7,656 nucleotides of DNA from Oligoflexia bacterium (GCA_013152105.1 JAADHA010000661.1:1-7656), one strand, 5' to 3'; counted from the first letter of the stretch, positions 1 through 6,107 are shown. A program made the numbers and translations. The notes: generated by a model not told the origin, from the sequence alone.

Positions 1-24
1 GGGCGCACAGAAGTTGAAGGGAGC

Positions 25-52
25 GCGACGCAGAAGCGACGCACAAGCGACC
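25..52. repeat. 11-bp tandem repeat, about 2.5 copies
   Basis: Two adjacent near-identical 11-mers, GCGACGCAGAA (25-35) and GCGACGCACAA (36-46), are followed by a partial third copy GCGACC (47-52). The repeat lies about 165 bases upstream of the caspase-like gene. It is too short to assign a role; it could be slippage-generated or lie in the end of a gene off the left edge, because frame 1 is open from base 1 to a TGA at 124-126. Confidence 0.5.
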
Positions 53-131
53 GGGTCAACTCACAGAAGAAGCCGATTCGGGGGCTGGTTTTAGGAAAAC
101 ACGAACAGCGCCAAGCCCCTCGTTGACTCCC
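53..131. repeat. nested inverted repeats upstream of the caspase-like gene
   Basis: Three sets of arms are nested: GTCAAC (55-60) with GTTGAC (122-127), GGGGCT (81-86) with AGCCCC (114-119), and GTTTT (88-92) with AAAAC (96-100). The spacing between outer and middle arms is 20 nt on the left but 2 nt on the right, so the structure is lopsided. It could end an upstream transcript, or be a regulatory structure in the leader of the gene at 217, or the remains of a recombination site. No U-tract follows, so a classical terminator is not favoured. Confidence 0.4.
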
Positions 132-216
132 AGCGCGATGGTTCAGATCTGGATGCGGTTGCTCTCGACTGGTCCGTGCCTACCTCGGTCCCATCCATCC
201 ACAGGAGGGTTGCGCC

Positions 217-891
217 GTGTCCGTCATCGCTGTGAACATCATCGAGAGCCCATCGGAGGCCGACCTGCTCGCCAACCGAAACGAGGGCAACGCCCTGTGT
301 GAGTCCCTTCGACTACATGAGGTCGCTGTCTCCCTCCACGCCGCCATTTCACAGAAGGGGTTCAGGAAAGCCCTGGACGCGATTGTCGGCTGGTATGACG
401 ACGGACCGGGCCTGTGGGATGACCGGACCGAGGAGGCGGTTCCGGTCATTCACATCAGTTGCCATGGCAACTGCGATGGCATCGCTTTCTCCAATGGCGA
501 CTTCCTGGACTGGGCTGCGCTTCTGCGTCAGCTTCGGAGGTTCGCCAATGCGCTGGAGATGCCGTTCGTGCTCTCGGTGTCCTGCTGCGAGGGATACTCA
601 TTGCGGGACCAGTTCACCACCGTCCAGCGCTCACCGTTCTGTTGCCTAATTGGGTCCAAGTCGAAGCCGACGTGGTCCCAGACCCTCGTGGGATTCTCAA
701 CGATGTACTACCAGATGGGTGTGGGTGTGAACCCCTTGGACGCGGTGGTGGCGGTGCGCGTCGCGGCTATGCACCACGAGTTCGAGGTCGCGGCAGCCGG
801 TGGCTTCTCAGCCGAGTGGGAGGAGTTGGTCCGCGAGGCGCGAGCGGGAACTTTGTCAGGGAAACGGAACCGCGCAGGCCGCGCCCTGTAG
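217..891 (+). CDS. Stand-alone caspase/CHAT-like cysteine peptidase
   Basis: The 224-residue protein is predicted soluble, with no signal peptide or membrane segment. It starts at GTG 217, supported by AGGAGG at 203-208 with 8 nt spacing. A hydrophobic strand leads into HISCHG (79-84), and about 35 residues later a second strand leads into VSCCEG (121-126). This is the His-Gly ... Cys arrangement of caspase-fold (CHAT / peptidase C14-like) enzymes, with H83 as the probable general base and C123 or C124 as the nucleophile. The spacing and the GDFLDWAALL segment (94-103) between the dyad halves suit that fold. The C-terminal tail is basic. No sensor or TPR domain is fused to it, unlike many bacterial CHAT proteins, so a partner would have to be encoded separately. 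It converges on a three-gene unit starting at 2871. The fold is inferred from motifs only; substrate and role are unknown. A catalytically dead homologue is possible. Confidence 0.6.
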   Translation: MSVIAVNIIESPSEADLLANRNEGNALCESLRLHEVAVSLHAAISQKGFRKALDAIVGWYDDGPGLWDDRTEEAVPVIHISCHGNCDGIAFSNGDFLDWAALLRQLRRFANALEMPFVLSVSCCEGYSLRDQFTTVQRSPFCCLIGSKSKPTWSQTLVGFSTMYYQMGVGVNPLDAVVAVRVAAMHHEFEVAAAGGFSAEWEELVREARAGTLSGKRNRAGRAL

Positions 892-905
892 ACGCCGGGC
901 GGCGT
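892..905. terminator. short hairpin directly after the caspase-like gene
   Basis: ACGCC (892-896), loop GGGC, GGCGT (901-905) begins one base after the TAG stop at 889-891. The stem is only 5 bp and no T-run follows, so this is a weak candidate for transcript-end structure. Confidence 0.25.
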
Positions 906-968
906 GGGCGACAATCCGACCCAGAAGCGAACCCGTACTGGCTTGTCTGTCTGCCCACCGGCGTCAGC

Positions 969-1082
969 TCAAGGCGTCACGTTCCGGCGGGCTTGGACGC
1001 GCCGGAAGGCAGCCAACCCCGAGCGGGCGTTCTTCAGGTAGGCAGGATCGGCCACGACCTTGTCCACCACCTCATCTACCAT
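969..1082 (-). CDS. Possible small ORF or gene remnant, 37 aa
   Basis: From an ATG at 1082 to a TGA at 969-971, the minus strand reads a 37-residue peptide starting MVDEVVDKVVADPAYLKNAR and ending RRNVTP. Third positions are mostly G or C and the composition is protein-like (an acidic helix followed by a basic one), unlike the other frames here. No ribosome binding site is visible at usable spacing (GGAG abuts the ATG), and the coding look extends a few codons further upstream (LCRYSLE). It may therefore be the 3' tail of a deleted gene rather than an independent one. It lies just downstream of the minus-strand unit ending at 1166. The function is not recognised. Confidence 0.3.
   Translation of the reverse strand: MVDEVVDKVVADPAYLKNARSGLAAFRRVQARRNVTP
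982..1007. terminator. 8-bp perfect inverted repeat in a convergent gap
   Basis: TTCCGGCG (982-989) and CGCCGGAA (1000-1007) are perfect complements around a 10-nt loop. They lie between the convergent genes ending at 891 (+) and 1166 (-), where a bidirectional terminator would be expected. There is no T-run on either side, and the repeat overlaps the possible 37-aa ORF, so it may simply be coding sequence. Confidence 0.3.
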
Positions 1083-1165
1083 CTCCAGCGAGTACCGACA
1101 CAGTTTGGGCTGAGGGCGGGAGAGCAGGTGGTGTTGGCGGTTGTTGGAGCGTTTCCCCCGCCCGT

Positions 1166-1705
1166 CTACAAGAACGACGGGATGTCCACCGGCAGCCCCA
1201 CCCGCATGAAGTACCTCGCGAACGCCTGCGACAGGTGCTCCCGGTACGGCGGCAGCAGCCGCGCCCGCTCTCCGCGCTGCCTGGCCACCTCTCCCAGGAA
1301 CGCCTTGGGGAGCGTGTAGATCCGGTGGAAGTCCACGATGGACACGTCCATCTCGACAGCGAGGCACCCGTTGAGCATGTGGTAGGCGGGAAACTGGCCG
1401 CGCCGCAGCTTCTCGCGCGGCTTCTTGTGCTTGAACTGCGGCACGACTTCCGCCATCTCGTCCAAGGACCACACCGGACAGACGACGACGGAGTCCACCT
1501 TGGCCTGGACAAGATCGCAGGCTTGGGTCATGACGATCATCCGGTGGCGTTGGATGTCGGCGGGCAGCCCGGCTTCTCCGCGCACGGCGGCTTCGAGGTC
1601 GTCGGGCACGTGCAGCTCGACCACGGGGCAGTCGGGGATGACATCACCCTGGGCGAGCTCACTGCCCTGGACGATCACGTACCAGGGGTAGTTCTCCTCC
1701 GACAT
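1166..1705 (-). CDS. Conserved-looking hypothetical protein (TQxCDL motif, RYFMRVGLP tail)
   Basis: This is a 179-residue predicted soluble protein, last gene of a three-gene unit. The ATG at 1705 is preceded by GAGGAG (complement of 1711-1716) at good spacing, and the stop of the upstream gene is only 9 bases away, so co-translation is likely. Recognisable blocks are an N-terminal WYVIVQGSELAQGDVIPDCPV stretch (8-28, ending in C26), a hydrophobic strand with MTQACDL (59-65), a second strand ending in VCPVW (75-79), and a C-terminal helical block LLPPYREHLSQAFARYFMRV (150-169). The compact strands, conserved-type cysteines (C26, C63, C76, C114) and sharply defined blocks suggest a real globular family. 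I recall similar sequences annotated only as hypothetical. No catalytic motif can be named. Confidence in coding is high; function is unknown. Confidence 0.85.
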   Translation of the reverse strand: MSEENYPWYVIVQGSELAQGDVIPDCPVVELHVPDDLEAAVRGEAGLPADIQRHRMIVMTQACDLVQAKVDSVVVCPVWSLDEMAEVVPQFKHKKPREKLRRGQFPAYHMLNGCLAVEMDVSIVDFHRIYTLPKAFLGEVARQRGERARLLPPYREHLSQAFARYFMRVGLPVDIPSFL

Positions 1706-1714
1706 TCGGGCTCC

Positions 1715-2128
1715 TCAGTCCAGCCCGGGGTCGAACTCGTTGCCGACTGGGGAGAAGGTCATGGGCCGGGCGGTGGCCACCGTGACGGTGGTGGTCGCCG
1801 TGGTGGCGAGGACGAGTGGCGCGTCGTCGTCCCATTCCTCGCTGAGATCGTCGGGCTCCAGGTGCCAGTCGGCGTCCTGAAGGCCCGCCAGACCAACGGG
1901 GATAGGCGTAGCCAATGGGACCTCCCAACCGAGGAACTCCGCGGTCAGCCTGTCCTCGACCTGGGCGACTTGGGTGAGTTGCCTGTCCAGACGCTGCGCC
2001 ACCAGCCCGGCTCCGCTGACAAGCCCGACGCTGGGAACCCACGCACCGGAGTGGAGGTTGCGATCGCCGCGACGCTGGGGGCTCCAGTCTCGGGCGAGGT
2101 GGAAGCACGATCTGGATGGTGCACTCAT
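1715..2128 (-). CDS. Hypothetical protein, middle gene of the three-gene unit
   Basis: This is a 137-residue protein whose ATG (2128) overlaps the stop of the TIGR04255-family gene in an ATGA arrangement, implying translational coupling. Its stop is 9 bases before the next gene. The N-terminal third is basic and Ser/Arg-rich; the middle (about 46-85) is amphipathic and probably helical. An acidic stretch LEPDDLSEEWDDDAP (90-104) is followed by a Thr/Ala/Val-rich strand (107-121) and the end PVGNEFDPGLD. There is no signal peptide or membrane segment. The family is not recognised. A small, poorly conserved protein between two conserved ones could be a linker, antitoxin-like partner or adaptor; that is inference only. 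Confidence 0.7.
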   Translation of the reverse strand: MSAPSRSCFHLARDWSPQRRGDRNLHSGAWVPSVGLVSGAGLVAQRLDRQLTQVAQVEDRLTAEFLGWEVPLATPIPVGLAGLQDADWHLEPDDLSEEWDDDAPLVLATTATTTVTVATARPMTFSPVGNEFDPGLD

Positions 2129-2871
2129 CGGATGAGCTCTCTGGTCTTCTCGGTGATGGACTGCTCGAAGATGTCGCGCTGTCGCGTGTGCAGCTCGTCC
2201 AGCGGCTCCTGCCAGCTATCGAAGGCGACCGGTGGCTCGGTGCAGTCCCGAATGAGGTTGAGGTCGTAGAGGACCGTCGCGCCGCCGTCCGCAGTGCGCA
2301 GACCGCTCGCCAAGGTGAGCACGGCGGTGGTGGCCGTCTCGGGCTCGACGGCCTGGGTGACGACGTGGAAGGACGCCAGCCCTCCGGGCATCGCAGCCGG
2401 GCGATCAGGCAGCCCAACGAGGTACTCGGCGAGGATCAGGTCGGGATCAGCGGGCAGGACTACTTGATCGATGTAGCGCACGGCGAGGCCGACGATTGCG
2501 TCGGGGGCGAAAATCTCCCGGTACAGGTCCAGCGCCGTCTCGACGCGAGCCTTGAACTCTGGCCAGCCCGGGTAGGGCTGCAGGACGTGGAGGGAGAGGC
2601 ACTGGTGGCCAACCCCCACGAGCCGGAGTCCATCGGTGGACGGAAATAGCACTTTTTGGACCGAGGGCTGGGCAGCGGTGGAGATCCCAGCTTCTCCCAC
2701 CTGAGCCTGCACCTGGATCTGGTTCGTGGTGCGGGTGTCGCCTGGGTAATCCTGGCTGAGGGCGGCCTTCAGTAGCTTCAACAACTCGTCATCAACCATC
2801 AGCCCGCCCGCGAATCTGAACTCCACCACCGCTTCGACGATGGGGGGATGGGTGTAGCGCTCATGGGACAC
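2125..2871 (-). CDS. TIGR04255 family protein
   Basis: The protein has 248 residues from a GTG at 2871. I prefer this start to the ATG at 2928 because GGGAGGA (complement of 2881-2887) sits 9 nt before it and the family signature then falls at the N-terminus. That signature is the PPIVEAVVEFRF stretch at residues 9-20, typical of the sporadically distributed TIGR04255 family. The usual C-terminal feature is also present: FDSWQEPLDELHTRQRDIFE followed by SITEKTRELI, a His-containing helix near the end. The predicted fold is mixed alpha/beta and soluble. The biochemical function of the family is not established; its patchy distribution fits accessory or defence-type loci. It is the first gene of a three-gene unit and overlaps the next gene by 4 bases (ATGA). 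Confidence 0.85.
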   Translation of the reverse strand: MSHERYTHPPIVEAVVEFRFAGGLMVDDELLKLLKAALSQDYPGDTRTTNQIQVQAQVGEAGISTAAQPSVQKVLFPSTDGLRLVGVGHQCLSLHVLQPYPGWPEFKARVETALDLYREIFAPDAIVGLAVRYIDQVVLPADPDLILAEYLVGLPDRPAAMPGGLASFHVVTQAVEPETATTAVLTLASGLRTADGGATVLYDLNLIRDCTEPPVAFDSWQEPLDELHTRQRDIFEQSITEKTRELIR

Positions 2872-2916
2872 GGCAGACTCTCCTCCCTGAAGGATATACA
2901 CGCGGCGAGCAAGCTG

Positions 2917-2940
2917 CCATCCCTGCAATCGCAGGGGTGG
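2917..2940. promoter_or_regulatory. hairpin in the leader of the TIGR04255 unit
   Basis: CCATCCCTGC (2917-2926) and GCAGGGGTGG (2931-2940) form a 10-bp stem with one T:G wobble around the loop AATC. It is about 46 nt upstream of the GTG start at 2871 on the minus strand. It may be an operator, a leader hairpin, or the end of transcription from the degraded gene upstream. No U-tract follows on the minus strand. Confidence 0.4.
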
Positions 2941-2986
2941 GGCTGCCCATCGCTGATTTCATCCGGTTGCGGCGGACTTGTGGCAT

Positions 2987-3131
2987 CTACTCCTCTGCCT
3001 CCTCATCGGCATCCCCGCCCTTCGCGAGCAGCACTTCGGGCAGGTACCGCGCGTAGACCCTTCGGAGGTGCTCGACCCCGCTCTCCAGACCTCCTGACTT
3101 CGTCGGGAAAAGGCACGTACGTGATCGTGCA
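2987..3131 (-). pseudogene. Frameshifted C-terminal remnant of an unidentified gene
   Basis: Reading the minus strand, one frame gives CTITYVPFPDEVR. After one extra base (around 3088-3098) the next frame continues GLESGVEHLRRVYARYLPEV and then LLAKGGDADEEAEE before a TAG at 2987-2989. The second part has strong G/C third positions and a normal amphipathic helix with an acidic tail, so it looks like the genuine end of a protein. No start codon or ribosome binding site serves it, and no single frame spans it. It fills the gap between the flavoprotein gene and the TIGR04255 unit. This suggests a gene was largely deleted here, for example by insertion of one of its neighbours. The family is not recognised, and the frameshift could also be a sequencing error. 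Confidence 0.4.
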
Positions 3132-3140
3132 GCGCCCTGG

Positions 3141-3175
3141 GGGCTGCCCTGCCCACCTTCAGACTCAAGCAGCCC
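3141..3175 (-). terminator. weak stem-loop after the flavoprotein gene
   Basis: GCAGCCC (3169-3175) and GGGCTGC (3141-3147) are perfect complements around a 21-nt loop, about 20 nt past the stop codon of the gene ending at 3194. GC-rich arms but no U-tract, so this is only a candidate transcript end. Confidence 0.25.
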
Positions 3176-3193
3176 GCTGGGCCTGGGTCTAGC

Positions 3194-4636
3194 TCAGGTC
3201 CCCGGCCCGAACTCTTCGCACGGCGCACCGGGCTTGCGCGCCAGGTAGAGGTGTCCTTGCAGGTCTCGCAGGGCGGTGCGGATCCCTTCCTCGATGACGG
3301 GGTGGTAGAAGGGCATGCGCAGCGCTTCGCCGACCCGCATATTTCCCTGGATGGCCCAGGCCAGCAGGTGGGCGGTGTGCTCGACGCGGGGGCCGATCAT
3401 CTGGGCGGCCACCAGGGTTCCGGTCCCGGCTTCGCCTGCGATGCGCACCTGGCCCTTGTTCTGGTGCATCACCCGAGCGCGGCCCTGGTCCGAGTAGTCC
3501 ACGACCCCGACCCGGTAGTTGTCGCAGCGGAGCTGGTCCCAGGGCCGGCCAACCGCCGCGACCTGGGGGTCAGTGAACATGATGCCCAGGGGGGCCTTGC
3601 GGGGCTCGGCGGCGATATCGGGCCAGGTTGCGGCATTCTTGCCCGCCATCCGCCCCTCGTCCGCGGCCTCGTGGAGCAGCGGGCGATGGCCGGCCACGTC
3701 GCCGGCCACGAAGATGTGGGAGTCGCACACCTGGTTGGTGTAGGGGTTGACCTCGGGGCGCCCTCGCTGGTCCAGGGGCAGGCCGGTCGCGGCGAGCTTG
3801 AGCCCCTCCCAGTTGGGTGAACGCCCGGCACCCATCAGCACATGGGTGTAGGTCTCGGTGCGATCCTTGCCGTCATCGTCGGTGAAGTGTACCCGGGCTC
3901 CGCTGCCATCGGCCAAGGCGTCTACCTGGTGGAGCTGGTAGTTGACGTGCAGGTCCAGCTCTTGCTTGAAGATGGCGACGGCCACGGCGTTGATGTCCTT
4001 GCTGCCGATGAAGGCGATCCGGCCGCCGATGCTGGCGATGGTGGTCCGCACTCCCAGGCGGTGCATGGCCTGGCCCAGCTCCATCCCGATGACGCCCGCG
4101 CCCACCACGAACACGGACTCGGGCAGGGTCGGAAGCTCGAAGACCTGGTCGGTGGTGAGCAGGACCGGAGACGACAGGGTGCGAAAGGGCGGTGGCACAA
4201 AGGGGCGACTGCCGGTGGCGATCACCACGCTGCGGGCTTTCACCGTGCTGCCATCGTCGATGGCCAGGGTGTTGGGGCCGGTGAAGTGGGCGCGGCCCTT
4301 CAGCAGGATTCCCTGCTCGCGTAGCTCATCGATGGCCCGGATCACGAAGCCGGTGAAGCGGTTCCGCTCGGCCTGCACGCGCTGCATCACCCGCTCGCCG
4401 TCGACATGGACTTGGGTGTCGACGCCGAAGACGCCGGCCTGTTTGCTGTGCCAGGCGGCGTCGGCGGCGGCGATCAGCAGCTTGCTGGGCATGCAGCCGA
4501 CGCGGGCACAGGTGGTGCCGTAGGGGCCAGGGTCGATGATCAGGACGCTGGCGCCGGCCTTCGTGGCGGCGCGACGGGCGGTGAGGCCGGCGGTTCCGGC
4601 GCCGATGATGGCAACATCTACAGCGTGGTCAGTCAC
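3194..4636 (-). CDS. Dihydrolipoamide-dehydrogenase-type FAD/NAD(P) disulfide oxidoreductase
   Basis: This 480-residue protein is a normal length for class I pyridine nucleotide-disulfide oxidoreductases. It has an N-terminal FAD-binding GAGTAG (12-17), the redox-active pair in TTCARVGCMPSK (C43, C48; CxxxxC), and ATGSRP (140-145). An NAD(P)-binding GAGVIG (179-184), GAGRSPN (269-275) and a second FAD contact VAGDVAG (310-316) follow. The C-terminal dimerisation domain carries HPVIEE (445-450), whose His-Glu pair is the usual active-site base of the partner subunit. The enzyme should move electrons between NAD(P)H and a disulfide substrate in the cytosol. No lipoyl-dependent dehydrogenase genes accompany it, so it is probably not the E3 of a PDH complex; the true disulfide partner is unknown. 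It starts at GTG 4636, with GGAG (complement of 4642-4645) 5 nt before. It lies downstream of the EamA gene and is probably cotranscribed with it. Confidence 0.92.
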   Translation of the reverse strand: MTDHAVDVAIIGAGTAGLTARRAATKAGASVLIIDPGPYGTTCARVGCMPSKLLIAAADAAWHSKQAGVFGVDTQVHVDGERVMQRVQAERNRFTGFVIRAIDELREQGILLKGRAHFTGPNTLAIDDGSTVKARSVVIATGSRPFVPPPFRTLSSPVLLTTDQVFELPTLPESVFVVGAGVIGMELGQAMHRLGVRTTIASIGGRIAFIGSKDINAVAVAIFKQELDLHVNYQLHQVDALADGSGARVHFTDDDGKDRTETYTHVLMGAGRSPNWEGLKLAATGLPLDQRGRPEVNPYTNQVCDSHIFVAGDVAGHRPLLHEAADEGRMAGKNAATWPDIAAEPRKAPLGIMFTDPQVAAVGRPWDQLRCDNYRVGVVDYSDQGRARVMHQNKGQVRIAGEAGTGTLVAAQMIGPRVEHTAHLLAWAIQGNMRVGEALRMPFYHPVIEEGIRTALRDLQGHLYLARKPGAPCEEFGPGT

Positions 4637-4701
4637 GGGATCTCCAGGTCCTTGCGGTTGCTGGCGCGGTAGACGCCGAGCATGGGGAAGCGTTGCGGCA
4701 C
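4633..4701 (-). CDS. Possible 22-aa coupled mini-ORF between transporter and flavoprotein genes
   Basis: A GTG at 4701 overlaps the TAG stop of the EamA gene (TAGTG), and the frame runs 22 codons to a TGA that overlaps the GTG start of the flavoprotein gene (GTGA). The peptide contains MLGVYRASNRKDLEIP at its end, with coding-like third positions in that part. There is no ribosome binding site at the GTG, so translation would depend on reinitiation. The exact fit could reflect coupling, or the peptide could be the residual tail of a lost gene. The function is unrecognised. Confidence 0.3.
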   Translation of the reverse strand: MPQRFPMLGVYRASNRKDLEIP

Positions 4702-5585
4702 TATCGGACTTGGGAGGGCGCTCGTCGTACGCCCTTCCCCGTTGTGCTGACGATCAGCCCAGCGGTGATGATGATGCCACCGCCGATCACGGTCGACCAG
4801 GACGGCAGGTGATGCCACCACAACAGGTCGCCGATTCCGGCCCACAGGGGGGCCGTGTAGGACGCGGCGGCCACGACCGCGGCGCGGTCTCGCTGGTAGG
4901 CGTGGGTCATCAGGTTCTGGCCCAGCACCGCTCCGGCCCCGATCCCCGCGATGGGCAGCCACAGGGAGGGCGAGGGCAAGCTTGGCAGGTTGCCGTGGCC
5001 AAGCAGGTGGAGGCCCAGGGCCATGGGGATGATGGCGACCTGGAACCACAGCACGATGACGGCGGGGATGTCGGTGCGGCCCAGCGCACGCAGGCAGGTG
5101 TGGGCCCCGGCCGAGAAGGCCGCGGCGGCCAGCGCCCACAGCGCCCACGGTCCGCCGGCGTCGAGTCCGGCGGAGAGCAACAGCGCGCAGCCCAGCAGAC
5201 CGAGCAGCAGGGCCCCCCAGACGCGGGGCTCGGGACGCTCGGTGGCGCCGAGGGCGAGGGGAGCGAGGATGGCCACCAGCAGGGGCTGCACCTTGGTGAT
5301 CAGGCTGTTCTCGGCGAGGGGAAGGCCCTTGGCTGCTGTGAAGAAGCACACCATCGCGCCGAATCCCAGCAGCAGGCGGCCGGCCAGCAGGGCAGGGGAG
5401 CGTGGTCGCAGTGCGGCGCCGCGGGTCGCGAGCAGGGCTATCGGTACGCCGACCAGGCCGCGCCAGAAGATGATCTCGCTGGCCTCGAGTTCCGCTCGCA
5501 CGACCTTGACCAGGCCCACCATCACGGTGAAGACCAAGGCGGCCAGGGCCATCAGCAGTGGCCCGCTGCGGAGTCGGGTGTTCAT
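4701..5585 (-). CDS. EamA/DMT-superfamily transporter
   Basis: This 294-residue inner-membrane protein is the usual length for the ten-helix drug/metabolite transporter superfamily. Hydrophobic segments lie at roughly 8-27, 36-53, 66-86, 97-113, 121-140, 145-165, 174-193, 207-226, 236-258 and 263-283, in two five-helix halves. EIIFWRGL (37-44) after helix 1 is the typical EamA signature. GQNLMTHAYQRDRAAVVAA (222-240) followed by a Pro-containing helix (PLW, 246-248) matches the corresponding part of the second repeat. The substrate cannot be deduced; members export amino acids, metabolites or drugs. There is no Shine-Dalgarno sequence before the ATG at 5585. A GATAGT (complement of 5594-5599) ends 8 bases upstream of the ATG and could be a -10 box for leaderless transcription. 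It is transcribed divergently from the lipoprotein gene. Confidence 0.9.
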   Translation of the reverse strand: MNTRLRSGPLLMALAALVFTVMVGLVKVVRAELEASEIIFWRGLVGVPIALLATRGAALRPRSPALLAGRLLLGFGAMVCFFTAAKGLPLAENSLITKVQPLLVAILAPLALGATERPEPRVWGALLLGLLGCALLLSAGLDAGGPWALWALAAAAFSAGAHTCLRALGRTDIPAVIVLWFQVAIIPMALGLHLLGHGNLPSLPSPSLWLPIAGIGAGAVLGQNLMTHAYQRDRAAVVAAASYTAPLWAGIGDLLWWHHLPSWSTVIGGGIIITAGLIVSTTGKGVRRAPSQVR

Positions 5586-5684
5586 CGGGTCCGACTATCG
5601 GGCGGGGGGCGGGCGTGTGTGGTGGTCGCCGCGTACAGGCTGCGCCCTTGCTGCTCGCCGTTAGTGTCTCTTGTGGAGGTGTTC
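5586..5684. promoter_or_regulatory. divergent intergenic region
   Basis: These 99 bases separate the divergent EamA (-) and lipoprotein (+) genes and must hold both promoters. On the minus strand GATAGT (complement of 5594-5599) is the only -10-like element near the EamA start. On the plus strand only the ribosome binding site GGAGG (5675-5679) is clear, and I see no convincing -35/-10 pair. Confidence 0.45.
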
Positions 5685-6107
5685 ATGCATCGCGCTGTGC
5701 TGCCATTGCTCGCCCTGGCCCTGGTGGCCTGCGGTGCCCTCAACACGCCGGCTGCGGTCGCAGACGTGCCCGATGGGTGCGGTCATGTCTACGACCAGCT
5801 CCTCTTCGACGCGGGTCCAGCCGGGCTGTCTGCTCGCCGGGACTCCCACAGCTACTTCGAGGGCGAAGCCGACCGGGTCGACTCGCTCTCCCTGCCGGAC
5901 CACACCGTGGCGGCCGACGCTCTCCCAGTCCTGGTCCGCGACGGTGAGCCGCGACGCGGAGCATCACCGCATCTCGGTCCCGGCCGGCGCCTTCGACGTG
6001 GAGTCACGCGGCGCGCCTATTGGCAGGAGCACAACGAAGGCCAAGAGAGCCTGCGATCAGAGCTTGGCTTGCCGCAGCACGTCTGGCCCAAGGGGGCGAC
6101 AGAGTAG
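5685..6107 (+). CDS. Small lipoprotein, apparently with two compensating frameshifts
   Basis: The ATG at 5685 follows GGAGG (5675-5679) by 5 nt. The N-terminus MHRAVLPLLALALVAC has a hydrophobic core and an LVAC lipobox, so C16 should be lipidated and the protein anchored to a membrane. The uninterrupted frame gives 140 residues and ends WPKGATE at TAG 6105-6107. Between about 5943 and 6010, however, this frame turns Arg/Gly-rich with A/T third positions. The +1 frame there reads VSRDAEHHRISVPAGAFDVE with strong G/C third positions. The SVPAGAFDV stretch resembles the VPAGTFD-type strand common in small secreted or lipoprotein beta domains, and RAYWQEH...LGLPQHVWPKG in the first frame resembles the strands that follow it. 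The gene is thus either a mildly damaged pseudogene, contains sequencing errors, or really encodes the shifted segment. Molecular function is unknown. It converges on the EF-hand gene with 19 bases between stops and no clear terminator. Confidence 0.65.
   Translation: MHRAVLPLLALALVACGALNTPAAVADVPDGCGHVYDQLLFDAGPAGLSARRDSHSYFEGEADRVDSLSLPDHTVAADALPVLVRDGEPRRGASPHLGPGRRLRRGVTRRAYWQEHNEGQESLRSELGLPQHVWPKGATE

Noticed and set aside
53..131. Integron attC-like site
   Set aside because: The GTCAAC/GTTGAC outer arms look similar, but they deviate from the RYYYAAC/GTTRRRY consensus. The spacers between outer and inner arms are 20 and 2 nt rather than similar, and no second site or integrase is present.
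800..2269. Long 489-codon open frame on the plus strand
   Set aside because: It runs antisense to the three minus-strand genes with ribosome binding sites and overlaps typical of real genes. Its translation is low-complexity (Arg/Gly/His-rich), as expected for an antisense frame in GC-rich DNA.
2861..2986. 41-codon minus-strand ORF beginning TAGATG after the gene remnant
   Set aside because: It has no ribosome binding site, poor codon bias and runs over the leader and start of the TIGR04255 gene.
3194..3196. TGA of the flavoprotein gene as a second selenocysteine codon
   Set aside because: The frame stays open after this TGA to 2987, but the added residues have poor codon bias until about 3088. 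The family ends normally here, and the position matches no redox motif.
4536..5684. Plus-strand open frame leading into the lipoprotein gene
   Set aside because: It is antisense to the ten-helix transporter and is Gln/Gly/His-rich without domains. The signal peptide with lipobox and ribosome binding site mark ATG 5685 as the true start.
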